Source of the DNA: Glandiceps talaboti | Lineage: Eukaryota; Hemichordata; Enteropneusta; Spengelidae | Direction: 5' to 3' | Length of the DNA: 64,000 nt | NCBI RefSeq assembly: GCF_964340395.1 | Contig: NC_135563.1 | Location: forward strand, 6,066,922-6,130,921 | In this document: positions 38,961 to 51,584 of the stretch, in pieces | Position numbering within the stretch: position 1 is the first letter of the stretch | Layout: every line of letters begins with the position of its first letter | Position numbers and translations under genes: made by a program | The notes under the pieces: model-generated | Databases searched by the model: none | Told to the model about the DNA's origin: nothing | The model's input: only the letters and a program-made list of their open reading frames with translations

Positions 38961-41900
38961 AACAGTAATGATATTTGTAATTCATTCATAAGTATTTATT
39001 GACAATGTCAACAAGATGTTGACCAAAACTCAGGATTATTGTCAAACTTTGACTTTGGAGTAGGAGTATTGTGTATTTAACATGTGTGCCTAGAGTCCAA
39101 AAACATTTATTCTCACAAAAAATTTGAATGGCTAGAAAATCATTACTACATGAAGAGATTGTCAGATTCTGTAAGCCATGTAAAGACTTTGAAAGTCTTG
39201 GAAAATGTAACTTTTGCGTGGGAAATGAAATTTCTGGCAATTGTCAACCCTCATATTAAAGCCCATCTTTTTTCATTTCTAGATAAGAGAGTCACAAACT
39301 CTTGAAGCCACTGTTGAGTTGGTGAAAGATGATGTTATCATAACTTCACTGAAATCTGGTCAACTTGTTATGCTTCCGGGCAAAAGAGTAAGTAGGAAAT
39401 GTTCAGTTTGAAACGTGGTTGATGAAATGTGTGATGAAAATCTTGATGCAATGATTACCCTTGATGGACGCAGTGCTTGTTGGTTTTCTTAGCCCCCATT
39501 CAGGCAGACCCATTTCCATTAGTCACATAGAAATAATATACTGGAGTAATGGGTGGGAGGGAGGGAGGGGGGGAGGACTGTGTCTAGGACTGTGTCTTCA
39601 ATGAAGGCTTGTTGAATCTCAACCCATTGCTATGAAAGATACATTTATTTTTCTTTATACATTGATACAAAAATAATTTTCTGTGTATGAATTTGACATG
39701 TTTAATTATGAACTTAATCATTAAGAGACAGATTTCTCTGAAAATGTAACAAAAATTAAAATTTGAAAATTTCGTAAAATTTCTCCAAGGCTTTGCCATA
39801 TAAAGGTATGTTTCTTGTCCTTTTGAATGAAGAAAATGAAATCTGAGGGTCATCAACACTTAAGTACTGGATTCCCTGACATGTTTTATATTTGTAAATG
39901 GTTGTTCTTTTATCTTTTAAAGCATTTGAATGATACAGTACGCATGGCATCTGATAAACTTCACACAGGACAAGAAATTGATATTGTTATAAAAAAGTAA
40001 GTAAAAATAAATATTTTTCAGTTGGAAATTTAACTTCAATATTTCTATCCATTCTAGCACTGATAGTTGTTAGTGTATAGAATTGTTTCATTAGCAGACT
40101 ACAGCAGAGTTGGGAGTCAGTTTTCTACAAGCTGGAGCTGTTCTATGAAACAGTCTACCAACACATATTAAGCAGTGCAAAACAATTCATACTTTTAGGC
40201 ATACATACATAAATCGTCTTATGTCAGAGAGGATGACTTCCAGTATGGTGTAACTGGATGGTTGTGTAAAATTTTATCTGTTGAAATTGTTGTTTTATTT
40301 TCTTGTCTCGTTAAACTTTGCTTCCGCATTGTTTGTACTTTCTTTTTGTGTGGTATGTAATGATTTTTGGTGAGTGGTAACAGTGCCCAGGTGGAAATCG
40401 GCTTTTGTTATTTCTTGGCTATCCTGTTCGGAAATTTTACCACAGATATTTTGCAAGATCTTATAGAATCATGATAATTTTGAGTTTTAAGTTACATTTT
40501 TGTACTAACATTATAAACACGGTCAAAGTAATCAAACAGGTATTCATGATCCAAATGAATTTTTGCAAAAAATGTAACAATCTGGATGAAAATTTCAACA
40601 TTTATAGATCAGGGTACAATTACTAGTATTTTGTCTCTTTCATTTATTTCAAAAAAAGCTCCCTGACTCCTATGTGAGACAGGTTTCTGAATGGTTTGAT
40701 GGTTATATACACAAAATTACACTCTGAACAAACTGAACGGCAACTACACACACACACACATCTCCTGAAACTGTCTTTAATCTAGTCTGTTGGTAGCCAT
40801 GCAAGACTCGAAAATTTTCATCATCATACATTTCAAAGCAAACCTGGAGTACTAAGGCCTAAAAAAAATTGTTTGGTTCCGGTTACTCGACCCCACCTAG
40901 TTCTTCACTGCCGATCCTAATTTTTTTTTGATGTATTCAAGAAAAATAAAATAAAATTGCAAGTATTGTTAAGTCTCATAAGAAATAGTGAATATGGACA
41001 CTGAACTTAAAAAGACAATATAAAACTGTTCTTCCAATCTGTAATGGCTGTACATCTGATGGGAAGAAACCAATAACACAGAGACCATCTGGAAAACAAC
41101 GAATAACTACCTGAACTAGACATTCACACATCAATTTTTTTTTTTAAATTTTAAAAATCTACCTACCCCACCTATTCTAAAATCGGAACCACACAATTGT
41201 TTTAGGCCTAAGTGCTATACTGTGCTCTCCTCGGAATATTCACAGTTCAGTTTGAGAATTGCTCCCTCAATGCCCGGAATATTCCTGGTACAGCAAGACA
41301 AGGGATAAACTCAATACTTTGTAATATATTGATTACTTATACTGTATAACCACTGTTACCAGGATTACTAAGGATGGTATCTTAGCAACCATCGATGAAT
41401 CAAAATTAAGATTGAGATCTCGGTCCGAGAAAGACACAACACAGAAGATGAAGAGAAATGAAGAGAGAATAAAAATGAGTGCTGCAGAGATGGAGAAGAA
41501 AGTTGGCATTGCACTAGGAACTACTGTGACTGCAGTGTAAGTACACGTACTGATAAAGTCTACTTGTGACCAAGTTACCCTAGTTCCTTGCAGTTATTTT
41601 GAAAAGAATTGTCACAAGAGGGTGCCCCACATAATGAAAAAAAATGAATAAATGTGACTAAATCAAATTGTGAGTTCCTAAAATTGACATGATCTGAAAC
41701 ACAGTTGGCAGAATATTTTGACTGATTGAGAATGCCACCAATTTTTGCTGTGAAACACTTTGATATGATGATTTGTACAAGGGAGGCTTTAGTACTTAAC
41801 TATCACAGCCTTCACTTCTTGTTTAAATGCTAATTCTGGAGTAACCAATCTACTGTACAAAATCATTGTCTCTCTGATTACTGGTAAGAGAGAAAAACCA

Positions 41901-44900
41901 CGCAAAAATAAGTGAGATTGAAAATCATTGATTGTCTTTTCCAGAGTGAAGTCGGTGAAAGACACTTGCATGTATGTGGTGATTGATAAACGTATTCAGG
42001 GACGTGTACACGTATCAGAAATACTAGACAAACCAACAGATGTAAGTATCTCTGAATTGACATTATATATTTATCAATTTTTAACTTGTACATATCTTGT
42101 TTTAACCCCTCCACTGAGCTATAGTGAAGTACTTCACAATTCGATTTGAGTTTTCTCTTTATTGTGATGAGCATACAAACCCTTAAAAGCCACACTAGCT
42201 ATAACGAGAGTATTATTTTAATGATCAGACAACCAACAGTATATTCACTGAAAATTGTTTAAAATATCAATAATTGGACATTGTATGTCAATTAAAGGGC
42301 TGTATTATCTATAAGTACCATAGTAACAGGTTGAAATCATGGTCATGTTTATGGACGTTGATTTTAGGACCTAAAAATAAATGTTGTGGGATTTATTGAC
42401 CATATTTTGTGTACAGCTACCCAAATACGTTTTACCCACATACGATTCAATACTTTCAGGGTGTACCATATTATGAGGACGTCATTATATCTAACAAAAA
42501 CTTTCAAAAAATATTCCAGCTGCAGCTAGTGTAGCCGTAAAATGTTGTAGTTATTCCTAAATTGTTGAACACTATGAATCATTCCATCTGATACACCATA
42601 TTCCAGTTACTGAAGTTCCAGCCATTTCTCAGGTAATCACCACAAGAGGGCGCACCAGATTTGGCAAAGTGAGGGCTAAAATTTGCGTCATGGCCACTGG
42701 TTGCATGAAGCAGTGAATGAAATGTCTGTGAAAGAACTCTGAATGTTCATAACAGAGTATTACAGTAGTGGTTAGGTATGTTTTGATTACTGGTAGTCGC
42801 TAATAAAATAGTATTGTTGGAACAACCATAGACCCTCCACCAATGTTGCATGTTGGTGGAAGGTCTATGGAACAACATAGAGAATGTGGGGTAACTTAGT
42901 GTCTGCTGTCTTTATGGTACAATACTCTACTAATCTGGCCCTCACTTCCTGCCAACAAATGGCTTGTGAAGAGCACTCCTAGTGGCCAAACCATGAAATC
43001 TTTTTTCTTTCCTATAACAGGAACATGGCGTATTGGATTTGTAAAATGTTAGTAGTTTTTAAAAATTGTTAATTCTCACAACCTTACAGGGTCAGTATCC
43101 ATTGAAAAGCTACCATGGTGGTATGACAGTTGAAGGCAGGGTGATTGGTTACAGGGACATCAAACATAACAAATTCCTACCAATCACACATACAGAATTT
43201 CATGAAGTTGGATTAGAAATTACCCTGAAGCCAAGGTATGGACATATTTTTTTTACATAGAACAACCATGGTATAAATTCTGTATTTTCTGCGCTAATGT
43301 GTACAACTTGGCTCACGAATGTTATAATGTAGGTTATAGTGATGAGAACATTTTATTTGCTATCGTTATCGTCCTTCAACCAATTCAACAAAAAGGTACA
43401 TGTAATTAGATATTATCCCCAATATTTTTCTTCATTCAGCCAAGTAAATATGAGTGACCTAAGGGGTCTTTGTCACTACAAGTCACTAGACAAGTAGTGA
43501 CAATCAACTTAGGTCATGAGTATTTTCCAGCTGAATGAAGACAAATATTGGAGAATAACATAACTATACCATTGCCAGTAATGTCAAAGGAAAATTGGGG
43601 AAAGTAATGGTAATTTTGAACGTTTTGACTCATATTTCAAACACAGAACCAGTGACGTAGACACACGTTGTCATGACATAGACGTGTATTCTTTTAGCGA
43701 TCTGAGGTATAATGTATGTGTGCTTGATGTTGGCAAAGACAACCAAGGTCAAGTTGGGTGTGTGAACTTGTGATGAAGGAAACCTTACATTCAAGTTTAA
43801 TTCAAATATAGAACATTGGAATATTTCTGAATTCCATAGTGATTACGTTGTGGGTTTTAAATTTCATCAAAATGCATTTGCTACTTAATATTACTATGGT
43901 GTCTTCTTATTTCAGCAAAGTGCATTTTACTAATTACTGTTACTATGGTTTCTTCTTATTTCAGCAAAGTGAAAGAAAGCAAAGAGATCACATCAGATAA
44001 ACTGGAGTACTGTATTGGCATTGACAAACTCCTGCAACAGTACGAAGTGGGACAGACTGTCTGGTGCTATGCAGATACTGTGAGTATTCACTTTCATTTT
44101 TACAACTGCCGACATCAGACCGTAGATGAACAGAACCTGTTACAACCATAGAAAGTAAACAAATGAATTGGATTAATAACACTTAGCACAGCATGTTGGA
44201 AGCACACACACCTGTATTACATTCCATCATTTGATAAGAACAGTTTATGGCCACTTTACATAGTGGTTCACATTCCCAATCAACTTTCCAGTTCCCCTGG
44301 CATTTCATGTACATATAAAGAGGCCATAAAACTGTTCTTATCAAATGATGGAATGTAACACAAGTCTCTGCTATTCCAACATGCTGTGCCAAGTGTTATT
44401 AATCCAATTCATTTGTTTACTTTCCCTGTTTGAGACAAGTTCTGTTCGTCCATGGTCTGATGTCGACAGTTGTATTAATAGCATTTTAAATATGCCATAT
44501 TCCAGCTACCTACTTTTCATCCTTTTTGGAATATTCCATCACACAAGGGCACTCTAGAGTAGAGAAATTGAGGGTTAATCTTGTTTTATCCCAACTTGTA
44601 GCTTTTTGTGTAAAAGCCAGTACCCCCACCCACCACCCCCACCCCCACCCCCACCCTGGTAGAAAGAGGATTAAACTTGTCATTATATATGCCAACCACC
44701 TAGCAGTACTGGAAACTATCAACAAAGTGAGTGTAAGTGAAATTTCTGAGCTCATAAAACACCTTAAAATTTGAAAACAAGATATGAAACTTTCAATGAA
44801 CTAAGAATATTGTGAAAATTTGTCATGAAATATTGGTAAAGGATGTTTTTCTAGGTATCTACGGCACTGAAAGATACTGGCCCACACTTCTTGTGAAAAT

Positions 44901-47900
44901 CTGCTGTCAAACAGTGCCCTCTAGTGGCCAAACTATGCACACTTTTGACATGTTGGCACAAATTTATGTACGACAGTGTATTCTATTCCATGTTGTATTC
45001 ATACATCCATGGGGTATCTATGACTTATAAATATGCAGCATTGAATTCGAAATGTGCTAGACTGTGAATTACAATTTTTCCATCAATGTGAAATTTTCAG
45101 TTTGAAAACAACATCCAGACAGTGGCTATCACACCGAGATTGAGAGGAGAAATACATCTTCTGCATCTGTCTAACTCACCTCATGAATTGGAATCTGCCA
45201 AGACTAGTTTCAAGACAGGACAGGCATACAAAGCCAGGGTTATGAAGATTCATTCTCAATATAAGAAATTAGAACTCACTAGGACCGGTAAGTAGAATTG
45301 GGGGGTCAGAGGTCAAAAGGTAATATTAAAAATAAGGTATAGTGTCAGTATTCCTTGTTCAACAAGGTACTGAGGGTGATAATTAGATATTATTTCCCAA
45401 TAGTTTTCTTTGTTCAGCCAAGGGAAATACCAGTGACCTTCAGGGCCCTTGTCACTACAAGTTGCTAAGATGAGTATTGACAACCCTTAGGTCATGAGTA
45501 TTTTCTGGCAGAATGAAGAAAAGTATTGGGGAGTAATATACTTATACCACTGCCAGTGGGAAAAGTGATGACAGTTTTCAGTTTTTTTACTCATATTTCA
45601 AACACAGCATAACCAATGACATAGACATATATATGCATTGTCGTGACATAGAACGACCAGAGTATATATTCCATATTTTTTGTTGAACTTGCCACCTGGC
45701 TTGTGCATTGTATAATGCTGTTTGTAATTTTGTATTATCTCCTACAATCAATGAATAAAATTGAAAAGTCAATGTTGTCTTAAAACGGTCGCTATGGAAC
45801 CTAGGAGACAGCATTTTAGTCTTCAATCATTTGTCACTATCACTCTTTTAGACAAACATGCTGCGCTGGAAGGGCAATTGGTATATTTTTGGGGGATTAT
45901 TTGCAGAGTTCATTTGTCTGTGTGTGTCTGTTCATTTGTATGCTTCCGTGTTCAGAAAAGTTAAGGAGGCCATTTGTAGAGTCCCATTGTCCGTCAAACA
46001 CTGAAATACTACCAAGTTATGACAAGTTAAGGGGTTATTTTTATGGATCCTGTCTGTTAGTCTTACACTGAAATGCTACCAAATTATGACAAGTTAAGGG
46101 GTTATTTATGGATCCTGTCTGTTAGTCTTACACTGAAATGCTACCAAGTTATGACAAGTTAAGAGGTTATTTATGGATCCTGTCTGTTAGTCTTACACTG
46201 AAATGCTACCAAATTATGACAAGTTAAAGGGTTATTCATGAATCCTGTCTGTTAGTCTTACACTGAAATGCTACCAAGTTATGACAAGTTAAGGGGTTAT
46301 TCATGGATCCTGTCTGTTAGTCTTACACTGAAATGCTACCAAATTATGACAAGTTAAGGGGTTATTTATGGATCCTGTCTGTTAGTCTTACACTGAAATG
46401 CTACCAAGTTATGACAAGTTAAGGGGTTATTCATGGATCCTGTCTGTTAGTCTTACACTGAAATGCTACCAAGTTATGACAAGTTAAGGGGTTATTCATG
46501 GATCCTGTCTGTTAGTCTTACACTGAAATGCTACCAAGTTATGACAAGTTAAGGGGTTATTCATGGATCCTGTCTGTTAGTCTTACACTGAAATACTACC
46601 AAATTAAGACAAGTTAAGGGGTTATTCATGGATCCTGTCTGTTAGTCTTACACTGAAATGCTACCAAGTTATGACAAGTTAAGGGGTTATTCATGGATCC
46701 TGTCTGTTAGTCTTACACTGAAATGCTACCAAGTTTATAAGCATTCATAGAATAAGTTTTGATAAGATTATTAATGATAGTGAAACAGCATCAGAACCTC
46801 ATTTTTGTTTATTTTCTTTCCTCTTTGTAATACAGGTAATGTATCCTTAGATATAGAAGAAGGCAGTGTTGTCAATGGCCAGGTCAAGAAAATTCTCCAT
46901 GATAGATTGATTGTACAGTTACATGATGGTCATGATGGTGAAGTATTTCTAACTGATCTCTCTGACAACTTTGTCAATAATCCATTAGATGAATACAAGA
47001 AAAAACGGTTCCTTAGGTAAGAGGGAAATCATCAACATTTATTCTTGGAGATTTTTAAAATATTTCTTATCAATTAAACTAGATTTGAACCATGAAACCA
47101 GCTGTATATAATTGGAGACCGAGAGGTTGCTATGTTAATGATATAATCCTATGTGCTTACGTAGGCTGCAATGGAGGACGTATAAAGGGCTGCTGTGTCG
47201 CTATGGATGACGGCAGTGTGCCAGGGTTAATAATTGTAAATTGCTTTGAGCACAATGTTGGAAAGTACTATAATATAAAAAGTAACTTTTATTTATTTAT
47301 ATCACAGAAAATTTGCATTTATCTTAAAGAAAAGTTTTCAAAATTGCTTGTCAAGTAAAAACAAATTGTGAATACTTTTTGTTGCAGAATCATACAGTTT
47401 ATCTGCTGACTGTTAGGTTACTGTTTACTGTATTTGGTTTCGTGACTGCTAAGAGGAAAACTGCTAAATTCACTGGAATTATCCAAAATAACTGGTATTA
47501 TCCAAAATACAAATCTTGAATACTCAATATATAGCAAATCCATCCATAACGAAATTTCAGTTATTCTTGTGTCCATAGTTTCTTTAGCAGGCTGGGTTGT
47601 TGACCTGGCAAACATGCTCACCACACAACGCTTGCCACCTCAGCCATCCAGCCTGCTAAGGCAGCTGATATTGGAAGTGACATGTTATTAAACAGGTCCT
47701 GAAATAATAGTCACAGCAGACAGTTTAAGCAAGGGCTGATTGTCATTGTATTAGAAGAAGAAGAACGCATCTAAGGAGACTCGTGTGTCCAGAAACCTTA
47801 CCTACACAGTAAATATAATGTTCTTAATTTTGTTTCCATAGATGTTATGTTTTAGATTGCCAAGACAAAAACCACATATTGTTGTCAACAAGGCAGTCTA

Positions 47901-48071
47901 GACTCAAAAACAATCAAGACAATGGAAAGAACATTTACAACGATATTCAAAGTATAGATGATGTACAAAAAGGAGATTTAGTAAAAGGCTATGTAAAGAA
48001 TAATACATATGTAGGATTGTTTGTCAGGTGAGTTGCAGTCTTTAACTTTAAAAGTAATAATGATTCTTGGA

Positions 48072-48107
<36 letters not shown>

Positions 48108-51100
48108 GTGTATGTCTGTCTGTCTATGTATGTATGTATGTATGTATGTATGTATGTATGTATGCATGTATGCATGCATGTATATGTATGTATGTATGCA
48201 TGTATGCATGTATGTATGTATGTATGTATGTATGTATGTATGTATGTACCGGTATGTATGTGTGTCTGTACGTACGTACGTACGTACGTGTCTGTCTGTG
48301 TATGTCTTGGAAACTGATCAGCGTTTCAGTGAAATCTGTACATCCTGATAAGCCTCATTGTCGTATTATTCAATACTTTGTGACAGAAAATCTTGATGTT
48401 TTGATATTTATTTTGTATCTACAGATTATCACGGAGTTTACAAGGACGAGTAGAATTGAGAAAGATGTCATCATTTTATGTAAACAATCCATCAGAAGCA
48501 TTCCAAGTCAACCAAGCAGTCACGGCCAAAGTTATGAGGTTTGTGAATTTTAAAATGACAATGCATTTCACGGACAACTTGTTTGATATATTTTGTGTTT
48601 GAGAGAGACTTTGAGAAGGTACATTTCAGGAACATTTTGAGTTTTGTACTTTCAACGTGGTTATTTTTGGCGTCAGTTAGATTGTGATGTTTTGTGAGCA
48701 AATTTAAGTCTTTCTTTAAAAAAAATCATCCTTGGATGAGGAGCAACAGGTGAGGAAGTCCTAAGGAGAACTTTAGTTGTGTTAGATACGTTGTGCTGCA
48801 CTGCCCTCTAAGGTGTTAATCTAAAGAATGTGTGAGGGCGCCCCAACATGACATACTTACAGACTAGAGTTGCACTAATTTGGTCAATTGACAAACTCGT
48901 GATCAAGTCATAGCAGTAGTGCATTGACTAGAAATTTTAAGTGAAATAAACTTCAAGGCATTTTTGTTACTTTTGGTTCTGGAGAGTTGCATTGTATTTC
49001 AAGATTTTACATCACACATAGAGAGAACAAATTTAATATCATTATGCATGATTACCACAAAACACCAAATTGAAACTTATTCCTCATCCATTGTTCAGTG
49101 GAAGTCCTTGCCATGGACACAGCGTTGTTTCAGGGGAGTCAGCAAATGTACATGTACAATAGCAGAACATAAATTTTCATGAATGTGTTATTTGAAGGTA
49201 AAAAAACACTTTTGGGTCATAAACTTTTGGGTAATTTTACAAACATTTGAAGATACTTTTGTCTACCCAATACAGTGTTGACAAGGAGAGCAGCAAAATA
49301 GAGTTGTCACTGCTTCCAGAGCACACTGGATTAGAGGACCAACTAGAAAAGAAATACAGAGGTAGTTTAAGGACTAGCGGAGACAAAGAAAAACTAAAAC
49401 ACTTCAGAGACAGACAGAAAGCCAAGAAGAGAAGAGAGAGACCAGAGGAAGATGGATCTGATAGTGGTATCGATGCTGTGCTTAGAGATATACCAGATTC
49501 TGATTCTGATGTGGAGGTTCGTACCCTTCAATCTTACTGAAATGGAATGTTCCTATTGTTGTCTTCATACAAAGTAGACTCATTACTAACAGAGCAGGGA
49601 GTTACCAGTCAAATGTAGTTTAATGCTGAGTAGGTGTAAGGAATGGATGTGTACCCTTCAATCTCTCAATAATGGAATATCCCCATTGTTATCTGAATAA
49701 AGATAGACTCATTACTAATGGAGCAGGGAGTATTTTTGGAGGGTTTTCAAAAAACGGTGTGCAAGGGCTTGCTCCCAGAGATTTTCTATATGGATGAATA
49801 CAAAGACACACTTGTCATATTTCTACAGATTTCTGTTCAGGTTTTTTTGGAACAACCCAATAAGGTTCTGTTGTGTGCTCACTCATATATGAACTCACAA
49901 AGGTGATGTACAATGCAGTCAAAATGTTTTATGCACCACGATAAATTAGAGCTAAAGTGTGAAAAACGTCTTTTCAGCTAAAATATTTTGGTACCAAAAT
50001 AAATATGTTTGCAGTTAAATGAATATGCTCTTCTCTCTCATGTCAGATTATTGTAACCAGTAAACCCAGCCAGCAGTCTAAGGTACCCAGGCTAGAAATA
50101 CCCGGATTTAGTTGGGACGAAAAAGTAACTACTACTGAAAACACTTCCACAGTTGTACCGTCAGCAGATGACAGTGATGTTGACAATGAAGATGCAGATG
50201 TCATAAAAGAGGTAATCATCATATTATTGTGGGTAGATAAGTTGGGATAGTTTAAAAATTTAGCATGTACCCATAAAAATGGAATTCTGTCTTATGGCCG
50301 CCATTGCAGTCACCCACATATCTCGATTTTCCCGTCTACTTATGCTCATCGAAAAAAACTATCAATGTGGAAAATTTCAGCCTTAAATATGCTTTTGTTA
50401 TAAAATTACATCATATTTACCAATAAAGTATCGTGAAAATCATGTATTATTTGTCCCAGATTTCCCCCATTGTTCTGTATGTATTATTTTTCCAGATACG
50501 AGAGCAATAAACTCAGTATTGAAAGTACCGTAAAGCAAGAACCGTTCATCTGATTTCAAAAATTCAAAAAGGTTTTGATTCAAAAAATGAATGCTTTAAA
50601 AGTGCATCCATTAAAAAGGAAATATGAAAATTCTAAATTTTATTTGACTTCCATACTTTTAAGAGGAAGGGTTTTGTGATTGGTATTGATAGCTGAACTT
50701 CATTAGAAATTATATGCTTTTCAAAATCATGTAATGTATAACTGAGATCCTCTTTTTGGCTGAAATTTGTCAATCAGGTATTATTACATTGTATGTACAT
50801 GTACTAGTTTTAGTTTTGTAACAGTTTGTAGCCTAGAGGTAAAGCCAGTAAATGAACAGTTTGACAATGCCTGGTGACCTAAACAGATAAAACGTTATTT
50901 GTAAGTATTTAGAAGTCTTGGTTGTGTGATAAAAGAACTAATTACTATGTTCTACTGATGTGATGAATGCATTTAAGGATTTTTGTAGCTTTCATTCACA
51001 ATGAAGAAAGTCTGAGGCTTCAAAATATTTGGTATTTTTTTCCAGCCACCTAAGAAGAAAACAAGGAAAGAAAAGTTGCAAGAAGAGAAAGAAAAAGAGC

Positions 51101-51536
51101 AGTTACTTTACAAGGTGATTTATACGAGTAGTTAACTCAATTACTATCTCTCACATCATGATCATCTTGTTTTATGATTTCAAAGCAATGTAATAATGAT
51201 GGTTAATGATGATGGTTTTTTATATAGTGCTTTCCCACTCCGTGCTCAATGCGCTTTACAGTTATTACCCCTGGCTCAGATCAGAATGGCACAACAGCCC
51301 TTTAGTCATCCTCAACTCCCCGGGGAGCATACAATTTTATTGCAGCCATTTAAGCACATAGGATTAAAGCCTTCACATTGCAACCTACATCCTACCAGGT
51401 CCCCAGTTATACAGCTGGGTTGACTGAGGCACAGTCGTGGTTCAAATCTTGACTTTAGCCACTCAGAAACAAACATTCAACTGTTAAAGGGTATTTGACC
51501 CTTTTAAACTTTATCTGCGATATTTGTGTGAGGGTG

Positions 51537-51584
<48 letters not shown>

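Larger units (their letters stand above)
34898..39282. other. PDCD11 intron 18, stretch after the nested receptor gene
   Basis: Likely carries the receptor's promoter and 5'UTR exon, which I cannot place. It also holds the TIR element at 35518-35878 and a retroposon-like tail with an ATAA run near 38.7-38.96 kb. Between about 36.0 and 38.2 kb I see only AT-rich unique-looking sequence. Confidence 0.5.

Noticed and set aside
47573-47672. tRNA-like or hairpin segment with TAGCAGGCTGG ends
   Set aside because: An A-box-like GGCTGAGGTGG is present, but box B and a closing stem are missing. It is at most a decayed tRNA-derived fragment or a small fold-back.
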